Source of the DNA: Chryseobacterium sp. ERMR1:04 | GTDB taxonomy: Bacteria; Bacteroidota; Bacteroidia; Flavobacteriales; Weeksellaceae | Length of the DNA: 64,000 nucleotides | Reading direction: 5' to 3' | Assembly (NCBI RefSeq): GCF_001297705.1 | Contig: NZ_LIRF01000003.1 | Coordinates: 124,001 to 188,000, forward strand | Shown: positions 56,377-63,208 of the stretch, piece by piece | Numbering within the stretch: the stretch's first letter is position 1 | Layout: every line of letters starts with the position of its first letter | The notes under the pieces: generated by a model | The model's database searches: none | Told to the model about the DNA's origin: nothing | Seen by the model: the letters and a program-made list of their open reading frames with translations, nothing else | Program-made: the position numbers and the translations under genes

Positions 56377-57273
56377 AAAAATATTTACCAGTATAAAGAT
56401 CAGGTGGGAAATATCAGATTAGCTTTTTATAAAAACACTTCAGGAAATCCTGCAATAGACAGAACAACGGATTTTTATCCGTTTGGTTTAGAGTTTGGCG
56501 GCGGTGGTAGTAATAGCGGTAGCACATCCCCTAATTATAGTTATGGTTTCCAAGAGCAGGAAAAGTAACAAGACACAGGGTGGAGTTCTTTTAAATGGAG
56601 AAATTATGATTCTACAATGGGTAGTTTTTTTAATATTGATCCTTTGAGTGAGAAATATGCTTATCAATCGCATTATAATTTTTCGGAGGATTGTGTTATA
56701 AATTCTAGAGAGCTTGAAGGTTTAGAAAAAGTGTTTTTTCAAAATGTTTTATTTAAAGACGAAAGATTTCAAAAAGCTTATCAGGCAGAAAGACAGACTA
56801 CTGGTGGAAAAGAATTTTCAAATACATTAAGTTCACAAAATAAAATCAACGTTCTTTATACTAATTTTTCCAATACTAATGCAACAGGTATTGCACCATT
56901 AATAAATAATAAGAAAGAATTTTCTGATATTTCTAAAGATTTTAAGATTGGTGTAAGTGCAAAAGAATATGATAAAATTTCAGAAAATGGCTCAAAAAAA
57001 ATACAGCTTATCGGAGTGAGTTTTGGGGATAAAAAAACACCTGCTTTTGATGTTGCAGCAACTCTAAACCATGAAGAAGTAGCACATAGTACAGAAGTAA
57101 TAAAAAAGAATGAAGAGCAGTCTAATGCTTCAGGACATAAAAGTTATTATGGTGAATACAGAGAAACATCTCCCGAGGATAAAGCTGTTTTGACAGATAA
57201 AAAATATGAGGGCACAAAAGCAAATATCAATCTAAAAGAATTGGAACAGATTCTTGAAAAACCTGAAAAATGA
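56377..57273 (+). pseudogene. Silent cassette 3: RHS core fragment with a nonsense codon plus a different tip
   Basis: The core fragment ([20 protein letters not shown] ...) is in frame until TAA at 56566-56568, where the full gene has CAA. The same frame then resumes and runs through [20 protein letters not shown] to a new tip and the stop at 57271-57273. From ELEGLEKVFFQN onward the tip is unrelated to the metzincin tips in sequence; it has NHEEVAH, which is close to but not a true HEXXH. GRFF is changed to GSFF. The stop and lack of a start make it silent. Confidence 0.75.
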
Positions 57274-57839
57274 AAACAATAAAAGTAAATACAATAATTC
57301 TATGTACTCTTTGGTTATTTTTTTTAAATTGTGAAAAAAAACAAGATATAATAGATGATTCTTTTTCTAACAAATATAAAACCAACAAGACAAGCCTTGT
57401 AATTAATTCCAATAACAAGAATAATGAGACTTATATGACTGGAATATTCAAATATTTTTCAAATAATTATTCTATTAACCATCAATTATATATTAAAGAT
57501 AGTGTATATTATTATGATAAAAATAAAATATTATTTGACTTTAGTTCTAATAAAAAATCCGGTTCCTTTGATCTAAATGACTCATTGAATCTAAAAACTT
57601 TATTTTTTAGTGATATAATTTCAGATGAAAATAAATTTAGATTGTTTAAAATTGATAATGTAGGTAATTATTACACATTAAATTTAGCAAAAGTTTATAT
57701 TGCAAATTATAAGTATGGTATAGTTGGTGAATTTATAGTTACAAAAGAAAATAATGAATGGTTGATAACAAATATTATTGGCTATTTTCCTAATAATAAT
57801 TTATTTCTGTCCAAATTTAAGAAAGCTAAATTAGAATAA
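57270..57839 (+). CDS. Candidate immunity lipoprotein for tip 3
   Basis: A 189-residue lipoprotein with lipobox FLNC (Cys21), unrelated in sequence to the four lipoproteins before it. The mature part is extremely Asn/Lys/Ile/Phe-rich, then ends in a strand-rich region (KYGIVGEFIVTKENNEWLITNIIGYFP). Its ATG overlaps the tip 3 stop (ATGA), so it is the likely partner of that tip. No family recognised. Confidence 0.65.
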   Translation: MKTIKVNTIILCTLWLFFLNCEKKQDIIDDSFSNKYKTNKTSLVINSNNKNNETYMTGIFKYFSNNYSINHQLYIKDSVYYYDKNKILFDFSSNKKSGSFDLNDSLNLKTLFFSDIISDENKFRLFKIDNVGNYYTLNLAKVYIANYKYGIVGEFIVTKENNEWLITNIIGYFPNNNLFLSKFKKAKLE

Positions 57840-57930
57840 TGCGATATAACCCATGATCCTATGATGGAAAGAGTTACTAGGGTTAGGAAAGGAAACAAAG
57901 GCTCAAAAAGACATGATTTATGTTCCCCTA

Positions 57931-57971
57931 AGCTGGGGCGAACGTCTTGCTCGTATCCAATTGGAAATTTA
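57931..57971 (+). repeat. Copy B of the palindromic repeat
   Basis: AGCTGGGGCGAACGTCTTGC then TCGTATCCAATTGGAAATTTA. Two palindrome positions have drifted compared with copy C. It is followed within 5 bases by a terminator. Confidence 0.65.
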
Positions 57972-57975
57972 TAAA

Positions 57976-58000
57976 AAAACCTTGCAAAATGCGAGGTTTT
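57976..58000 (+). terminator. Terminator attached to repeat copy B
   Basis: AAAACCTTGC and GCGAGGTTTT pair (one wobble) around AAAAT, followed by TGTGTT. Confidence 0.7.
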
Positions 58001-58169
58001 TGTGTTGTATAGTGCGGTATAATTTTTAGCAAAAAAGTCTTTAAACTTTTTGTTGGTAAGCTTTTTTTCTACGAATCGGAAAATGGTATTCTATCACTCT
58101 TATTTATTCAAACTCTATGGTCTCTAGATTGATATTAGACTAAATTACCAACTAAGAAGGTTACAGAAA

Positions 58170-58440
58170 ATTCTTATATTTACCAGTATAGAGATCACTT
58201 AGGAAGTACAAGGGTGAATTTTGCTAAAAATGAAGGAGGAAATCTTGAGGTCCTCGATATAAATAATTACTATGCGTTCGGAATGAATCATATTGGCGGG
58301 ATAAAAAGCTTATTGGGAGAATACCAGAATTATAAGTACAACGGCAAGGAATTGCAGGAAACGGGTATGTATGATTATGGTGCAAGAATGTATATGCCGG
58401 ACCTAGGACGTTGGGGAGTCGTAGATCCCCCCTGCTGGTG
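58170..58440 (+). pseudogene. Cassette 4: RHS core fragment of a second RHS family, tip lost
   Basis: The frame reads YIYQYRDHLGSTRVNFAKNEG ... YYAFGMNHIGGIKSLLGEYQ ... YNGKELQETGMYDYGARMYMPDLGRWGVVD and then runs straight into repeat copy C, translating it as PPCWCERLARIPRE until a stop at 58553. The core differs from that of the full RHS gene, so this is a separate RHS family. The tip and immunity genes are missing: the repeat abuts the end of the core. Confidence 0.75.
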
Positions 58441-58468
58441 CGAGCGTCTCGCTCGTATCCCAAGGGAA
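58431..58468 (+). repeat. Copy C of the palindromic repeat
   Basis: CCTGCTGGTGCGAGCGTCTC then GCTCGTATCCCAAGGGAA. It is the most regular copy: GCGAGCG and CGCTCGT form the palindrome. It joins directly to the end of an RHS core. Confidence 0.7.
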
Positions 58469-58477
58469 AGTTATAAT

Positions 58478-58505
58478 AAACCCACCGCAATTTGCGGTGG
58501 ATTTT
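58478..58505 (+). terminator. Terminator attached to repeat copy C
   Basis: CCACCGC and GCGGTGG pair around AATTT, flanked by AAAC and ATTTTG. Confidence 0.72.
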
Positions 58506-58538
58506 GTGTTTTAGAGTGCAGCAGAATTTTAAGTAAAA

Positions 58539-58599
58539 AAGTCTTTAGTACATGACAATAACTTGTGGTTTTTGTCATGTACTAAAAAATAAGTCTTTA
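58539..58599 (+). mobile_element. Small hairpin insertion with 9-bp direct repeats
   Basis: AAGTCTTTA occurs at 58539-58547 and 58591-58599. Between them is a 43-base insert. TTTAGTACATGACAA (58544-58558) and TTGTCATGTACTAAA (58572-58586) are perfect inverted copies. The parallel sequence at 58030-58060 has only one AAGTCTTTA and no insert. This looks like a tiny palindromic element inserted with target duplication. Confidence 0.6.
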
Positions 58600-58727
58600 A
58601 ATTTTTTATTGGTAAGCATTTTTTCCACGAGTCTGAAAATGGTATTCTATCACTCTTATTTATTCAAACTCTATCGTCTCTAGGTTAGTATTAGACTGAA
58701 TACCCAACTCAGAATTACGGAAAATCG

Positions 58728-59785
58728 TTATATTTACCAGTATAGAGATCACTTAGGAAATGCAAGAGTGAATTTTGCAAAGAATGAAGGAGGAAATCTT
58801 GAGGTCCTCGATACAAATAATTACTATGCATTTGGAATGAATCATATTGGCGGTATAAAAAGCTTATTGGGAGAATACCAAAATTATAAGTACAACGGCA
58901 AGGAATTGCAGGAAACGGGTATGTATGATTATGGGGCTAGAATGTATATGGCAGATATTGCAAGGTGGGGAGTCGTGGATGAACTTGCTGAAAAATCAAG
59001 AAGATTTTCTACTTATACTTACGCTTTAGACAATCCGATCATGTTTGTTGATCCGGATGGTAGAGAAGCTCAGGGATGTTGTGGCAATTTGTGGAATCTT
59101 GCCAAAACTTATTATTCTGGTATGTATCAAGGTGCAAAAGGTGCCGTAACAGAAACATATCACGGCGCTAAACAAATTGTTACTGATCCAGGGGGAACAG
59201 CTAAATCAATATATAATAATCCAGGAGGTATTTTGAAAGCAGGCATATCTAAATCTGTAGGTATGATGGCATCCGTAGCTGCTGCTCCTGCAATTGCAAG
59301 AGCTAGTCTACAATCAGGAGATGGAACGGTAGCAGGAAGAACTCTAGCTGAAGTGGGTATGATCGCGGGTACAGAAGGCGCGGGAAGCGCCCTAAGAGGG
59401 AGTTATATCAAAAGTAGGAGGTAGAGCGGCAAGAGTAGCTGGAAAAGCTTCTGAGGGCGTAAATTATTCTAAAATGCTTACTTCTACTAGTGAATTCGAC
59501 CCTTCAAAAACTTTATTTAGAGGAACGACAGGCAAAGAAGCTGGAAGTAATTTTTTATTCCTAACTGATGCAGCAGCAGTGGCAGGAACCTATACTAATA
59601 ATGGCGGGCAGGTTATGCAATATGATTTGAGTAATTCTGGATTGTATATGCTAGAAAAAACTGGAGAACTTGAATATAAAACTGGTTTACACATTGGCTC
59701 TAATACGACATCTACCGAATACTTATTCAAAGGGAAAAATTTAGTAAAAGCAGTTAATGGAGAAGCAAAACCACACAATCCTTAA
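58728..59785 (+). pseudogene. Cassette 5: second-family RHS core plus an ART-like toxin tip, frameshifted
   Basis: The core (YQYRDHLGNARVNFAKNEG ... ARWGVVDELAEKSRRFSTYTYALDNPIMFVDPDGREAQG) leads to an Ala/Gly-rich region. The frame ends at 59422, while the tip continues one frame over as KVGGRAARVAGKASEGVNYS ... to the stop at 59783. One extra A in CAAAAG (about 59409-59416) would explain the break. The tip has LFRGTTGKEAGSNFLFLTDAAAVAGTYTNNGG, which resembles the Arg-Thr-Gly and Tyr-containing parts of ADP-ribosyltransferase folds; that assignment is tentative. No start codon is suitably placed. Confidence 0.7.
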
Positions 59786-59796
59786 AATCTAAGATT

Positions 59797-60096
59797 ATGA
59801 GTAATAAAAATTTCTGTTGTGAAAAATTTGAATTTCGCTATAATGGTGAAAAGACAATGGGGCTAAATTTTCGAGTAGTAAAATATGGCGAAAAATTTCT
59901 TGAGAGAGAAGCTGAACTATATAATAAAAAAATAGAAAATATTTTTAATAAAGCGTATTTTGTTACGGATGGTTATAGTGGTCCTATTACTGATTTTAGT
60001 ATAAAGAAAATGGTTATAAACTATTGTCCCTTTTGTGGACAGAAGCTCAGTGATTTTTATAAATCAGATGACTATTCTCAGGAAGTAATCGGATAA
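59797..60096 (+). CDS. Candidate immunity protein with a zinc ribbon
   Basis: A 99-residue soluble protein with NFCCEKFEF near the start and YCPFCGQKL near the end; the two Cys pairs could bind zinc. The start is 11 bases after the cassette 5 tip stop, and a terminator follows. It has no signal peptide, so it acts in the cytoplasm, in contrast to the lipoproteins upstream. This fits a toxin tip that works in the cytoplasm. No family firmly recognised. Confidence 0.65.
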   Translation: MSNKNFCCEKFEFRYNGEKTMGLNFRVVKYGEKFLEREAELYNKKIENIFNKAYFVTDGYSGPITDFSIKKMVINYCPFCGQKLSDFYKSDDYSQEVIG

Positions 60097-60123
60097 TTAA
60101 ACAGCTTTTGAGCAGATAAAAAT

Positions 60124-60150
60124 AACCCACCGCAATTGTGGTGGGTTTTG
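60124..60150 (+). terminator. Terminator after the zinc-ribbon gene
   Basis: AACCCACC and GGTGGGTT pair around GCAATTGT, followed by TTG. Confidence 0.75.
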
Positions 60151-60180
60151 TATTTATAGAGTATTGCAATATTTTCACGA

Positions 60181-60663
60181 ATACGCTTTTCTTGTTTTAC
60201 AATCACGGATGTAGGTAAGGGCAAAAAAAGATTAGATGTCCTTAATAAAACAATGGAATCCGTAACAAAAGGAGAGGGTAATATTTATAGAGTTGCTGCA
60301 AGCAAAGATATGAGCGCGGATGATAATGGATCTACAGTAGGAGGGAATAGTATTAGGATAGCAGATTCTAGAACTGACACTGAAATAGGAGCACATAAAG
60401 TTGGTCATAGTTTAGGGGCTGATCATAAATCAAGTGGAATTCTTACGTCTTCTGCAGGTGATCAAAACCGGTCAAATGATATTATCTCTTCAAATATTTC
60501 AGATGTTTTAGGTGGCTTTATCGGAAATTCATCTGATCCCAATAAAGCTAAAGAGACAAGTGGTGGATTAGGTAAAGCAACTATTCATCTTGAAAGCAAT
60601 AATTTAAAAACAGATAAAGATTATAAAAAATTTAAAAATGGAAGCTTACAAGCAGCAGAGTAA
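60181..60663 (+). pseudogene. Relic metzincin toxin tip with a dead active site
   Basis: An open frame from at least 60181 to 60663 has no RHS core and no clear start (an ATG lies at 60253). It carries HKVGHSLGADH (60394-60426), where the full toxin has [11 protein letters not shown]. The catalytic Glu is Lys (AAA at 60397-60399). The later GILTSS has Leu where metzincins have the Met of the Met-turn. It was probably once a tip, now inactive, headless, and left beside its immunity gene. Confidence 0.7.
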
Positions 60664-61146
60664 ATATTTATTAATTATTTTATTTTTGATTTTAAATAAT
60701 AAAATTTTCTCACAATCAATAATAAATGACTCATATATAACTCAAGATACAATAGTCATTAAAAAGCCGATTATTGTCATTGTAAAAGGTTATGATGGTA
60801 AATTCATATTAAGTGAAGAATCTTTGAAAGAAACTGAAAATTTTCAAAAAGGAATTAATAATCAAAAAATTTTTTATATAATGATGATGGAATAGGTTTT
60901 ATCAGCTCAATTGATAGAAAAAAAAATAATGTAAGCATTGGAGAATGTGGCTATATAAAAAGAGAGGAAAGAGGCAATTTGATAATATTAAAACTTCCTT
61001 TAGATATAAATAAATTCTATTTAGGCTTTGTCAAATTAAACTTTTATAATAAAAGAGTTATTACTTCAAATAATAAAAAAACATATTTGAAAGATGAAAA
61101 TAATTTTAAACCTATACTATATCCTATATGTAAAGATTCTGAATAA
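60638..61146 (+). pseudogene. Secreted immunity-type protein broken by a frameshift
   Basis: The frame opens at ATG 60638, 26 bases inside the toxin relic, with a signal-like segment (YLLIILFLILNNKIFSQ). It stops at 60893 after KIFYIMMME, while the coding sequence continues one frame over (NDDGIGFISSIDRKKNNVS ... FKPILYPICKDSE) to 61144-61146. The break lies in a run of A and T (AAAAAATTTTTTAT, about 60866-60880). Both members of this toxin-immunity pair have therefore decayed. Confidence 0.65.
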
Positions 61147-61160
61147 AGTATTTTAGTATT

Positions 61161-61210
61161 CCCCAAGTATGTGCAAGCATCTCGCTCGTATCCCATTGGT
61201 AATTTATAAT
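61161..61210 (+). repeat. Copy D of the palindromic repeat
   Basis: CCCCAAGTATGTGCAAGCAT then CTCGCTCGTATCCCATTGGTAATTTATAAT. The right half matches copy C exactly and the left half has drifted. Confidence 0.65.
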
Positions 61211-61237
61211 AAAAACCTCGTATTTTGCGAGGTTTTT
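61211..61237 (+). terminator. Terminator attached to repeat copy D
   Basis: AAAAACCTCG and CGAGGTTTTT pair around TATTTTG. The following bases (TTTATAGTGCTGCAGAG, CAGCAAAAAAATCTTTAAAC) match those after copies B and C. Confidence 0.75.
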
Positions 61238-61405
61238 GTGCTTTATAGTGCTGCAGAGTTTTCAGCAAAAAAATCTTTAAACTTTTTATTGGTCAGCATA
61301 GTCTTTACGATTTAAAAAAAGTAATTTTATTGCTGCTATATCAATATTAGGCAATCCAAGAATGAAACCTTTGTAACCATGAAAATAAAAGCTAAACAAA
61401 ATTAA

Positions 61406-61783
61406 ATGAAAATTATATTATTTGTATCCTTTATCCTGGTAATAAGCTGTTCATTTTATAAATTTCATGTTAGAAACATTGATCCTAGTAACACATATGA
61501 AATATTGAAAATCGATAGTACTAAAAATATGTATTTAATACAGATTAGAAACAGCAACATTCGGGAACTAGTCTTATCTGAAAAGAATTGTACATTAAAA
61601 CTAAAGAATAAAATAATGGTCGGACAAAAATACCCCTTGAAAATTGATCCAATAGATGCGTATTTTAATGATGATGATTTTCAAAAGTTTGGATTTAATG
61701 TAGAAGATGTTGATGTAAAACCTCTCACAGAAGGTACTGTATATACAAGTGATAGTCTATGTGGGCTTTATATATCTGAATAA
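61406..61783 (+). CDS. Small orphan lipoprotein at the end of the toxin locus
   Basis: A 125-residue lipoprotein: MKIILFVSFILVIS then Cys15. The mature region is strand-rich with two more Cys (NCTLKLKN and SLCGLY). No family recognised. There is no toxin frame in front of it, only degraded leader sequence of a cassette, so it could be an orphan immunity gene. It is convergent with fabI, with a shared terminator. Confidence 0.6.
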   Translation: MKIILFVSFILVISCSFYKFHVRNIDPSNTYEILKIDSTKNMYLIQIRNSNIRELVLSEKNCTLKLKNKIMVGQKYPLKIDPIDAYFNDDDFQKFGFNVEDVDVKPLTEGTVYTSDSLCGLYISE

Positions 61784-61881
61784 GCCCATGCTGATATCAT
61801 TTTTGCATATAAACTGCAAAATAAAGAACGGGATAGCTTTTCGGAAATGAGATCAATCATTTTTTAATGGTATAAAAAATT

Positions 61882-61918
61882 AAAACCCCCAAAGCAAAAC
61901 AACTCGCTTTGGGGGTTT
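61882..61918. terminator. Bidirectional terminator between the toxin locus and fabI
   Basis: AAAACCCCCAAAGC and GCTTTGGGGGTTT pair around a 10-base loop. Confidence 0.85.
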
Positions 61919-61971
61919 AATATAATGTGAGTCAATAATCAATGAAGATTATTTACAAACCGATCAATATT

Positions 61972-62784
61972 TTATTCTTCAAGATCATATTTTTGAATAA
62001 CCTTCTGAGAAACTCCAGTATTACTGAAACCACCATCATGGAATAGATTCTGCATCGTTACTTTTTTAGTAAGATCAGAGAATAGAGTTACACAGTAGTC
62101 TGCACACTCAAGAGCTGATGCATTTCCTAGTGGAGACATATCTTCAGCATATCCTAAGAAACCTCCGAAACCTTTTACACCGCTTCCTGCAGTAGTAACC
62201 GTAGGAGACTGAGAAACCGTGTTTACACGTACTTTTCTGTCGCCCCAGTAGTATCCGAAAGTTCTTGCAATACTTTCTAGGTATGCTTTGTTATCAGACA
62301 TATCATTATAGTCAGGGAATGTTCTCTGAGCTGCAATGTATGAAAGGGCTAAAATACTTCCCCATTCATTCATACAGTCTTTTTCCCATGCCGTACGCAT
62401 TACTTTATGGAAAGAAACTGCTGAGATATCCCAACCTTTTTCAGTCCAGTCGTAATTCATTTCTGTATAATGTTTCCCTTTTCTTACATTTACGGACATT
62501 CCTATAGAGTGGAGGATAAAATCTATTTTCCCGAATTTTGCGATTGCAGCATCAAAAAGTTTTCCAAGATCTTCTGTAGAAGTAGCATCTGCCCCTATAA
62601 CTTCAGAACCTGTTTTTTCTGCTAAACCATTAAGTTCTCCCATTCTCAAAGCAATCGGAGCGTTTGATAGTATAAATTCAGCACCTTCTTCATGACATCT
62701 TTCTGCAACTTTCCATGCAATAGATTGTTCATTAAGGGCTCCAAAAATAATTCCCTTTTTGCCTTTAAGTAAACCGTATGACAT
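61972..62784 (-). CDS. fabI: Enoyl-[acyl-carrier-protein] reductase (NADH)
   Basis: A 270-residue cytoplasmic short-chain dehydrogenase for the last step of fatty-acid elongation. The N-terminus is MSYGLLKGKKGIIFGALNEQSIAW, the FabI-type cofactor start; HSIGMSVNVRKGKHYTEMNY follows. The catalytic pair is YNDMSDNK (Tyr-x6-Lys, residues about 168-175). SQSPTVTTAGSGVKGF is the mobile loop near the active site. It is the target class of triclosan and isoniazid-type inhibitors. It has its own promoter. Confidence 0.93.
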   Translation of the reverse strand: MSYGLLKGKKGIIFGALNEQSIAWKVAERCHEEGAEFILSNAPIALRMGELNGLAEKTGSEVIGADATSTEDLGKLFDAAIAKFGKIDFILHSIGMSVNVRKGKHYTEMNYDWTEKGWDISAVSFHKVMRTAWEKDCMNEWGSILALSYIAAQRTFPDYNDMSDNKAYLESIARTFGYYWGDRKVRVNTVSQSPTVTTAGSGVKGFGGFLGYAEDMSPLGNASALECADYCVTLFSDLTKKVTMQNLFHDGGFSNTGVSQKVIQKYDLEE

Positions 62785-62810
62785 AATTTTTTAATGTTTA
62801 TTAATATATA

Positions 62811-62818
62811 CAAATGTA
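62811..62818 (-). promoter_or_regulatory. -7 box of fabI
   Basis: TACATTTG on the minus strand is a full match to TAnnTTTG, 26 bases before the ATG. No TTTG at exactly 19 bases upstream is seen. Confidence 0.5.
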
Positions 62819-62845
62819 GCAATAATTTGTGTTTAGAGCATAATA

Positions 62846-62880
62846 AAAAAACGGAGCCTTTGTAAAAAGGCTCCGTTTTT
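62846..62880 (-). terminator. Terminator of the small helical-protein gene
   Basis: AAAAACGGAGCCTTT and AAAGGCTCCGTTTTT pair around a 4-base loop, after the minus-strand gene at 62909. Confidence 0.85.
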
Positions 62881-62908
62881 CTTGAAAATATTTAAATAAC
62901 TGAAATTT

Positions 62909-63208
62909 TTAATTGGTTTTCTTGTTCCATTCTGCCTTTACATCTTCTGCGGCATCTTTGGTTTTCTCCCAAGCATCACTTGCATGATCTTTAACGCTAT
63001 CCCAAGCATCAGAAGCATTTGCTTTTACTTTATCCAACCAATCTTCATGGCTTGCTTCCTCATCGTTCGCTCTTTTTTCATTGATATAATCCTTAGCTTT
63101 ATCTGCTAATTCATTAACTTTCCATTTTGCTTTTTCAGCCGCATTCTCTAAAGAGTTCTGTGTGTTGTCTACTGCGTTTTCCGCTTTGTTGTAATCTGAA
63201 TTATTCAT
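62909..63208 (-). CDS. Small amphipathic helical protein (LEA/CsbD-like)
   Basis: The predicted protein is 99 residues from the ATG at 63208 (MNNSDYNKAENAVDNTQNSL); a start at 63256 would add a hydrophobic piece that does not look like a signal. It is nearly all Lys, Asp, Glu, Ala and Asn in heptad or 11-residue patterns, with WDSVKDHASDAWEKTKDAAEDV repeated in related form. Such sequences are typical of LEA-like or stress-induced proteins. The function is inferred only from composition. Confidence 0.65.
   Translation of the reverse strand: MNNSDYNKAENAVDNTQNSLENAAEKAKWKVNELADKAKDYINEKRANDEEASHEDWLDKVKANASDAWDSVKDHASDAWEKTKDAAEDVKAEWNKKTN

Larger units (their letters stand above)
57840..58164. 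other. Spacer with repeat copy B, terminator and decayed sequence
   Basis: No gene. It begins with a short relic frame (MMERVTRVRKGNKGSKRHDL), then repeat copy B and a hairpin. A leader of about 150 bases follows, which is repeated nearly intact at about 58505-58730. These parts form the left end of the next cassette. Confidence 0.5.

Noticed and set aside
57069..57095. NHEEVAH of tip 3 as an HEXXH zinc motif
   Set aside because: The spacing between the His residues is one too long for HEXXH, and no third ligand is evident.
58224..58490. A minus-strand gene opposite cassette 4
   Set aside because: It is the reverse shadow of the RHS core and repeat, with no start context and no recognisable family.
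57931..61240. A CRISPR array from the repeated palindrome
   Set aside because: The copies are spaced hundreds of bases to kilobases apart, drift in sequence, and are each followed by a terminator; there are no regular spacers or cas genes.
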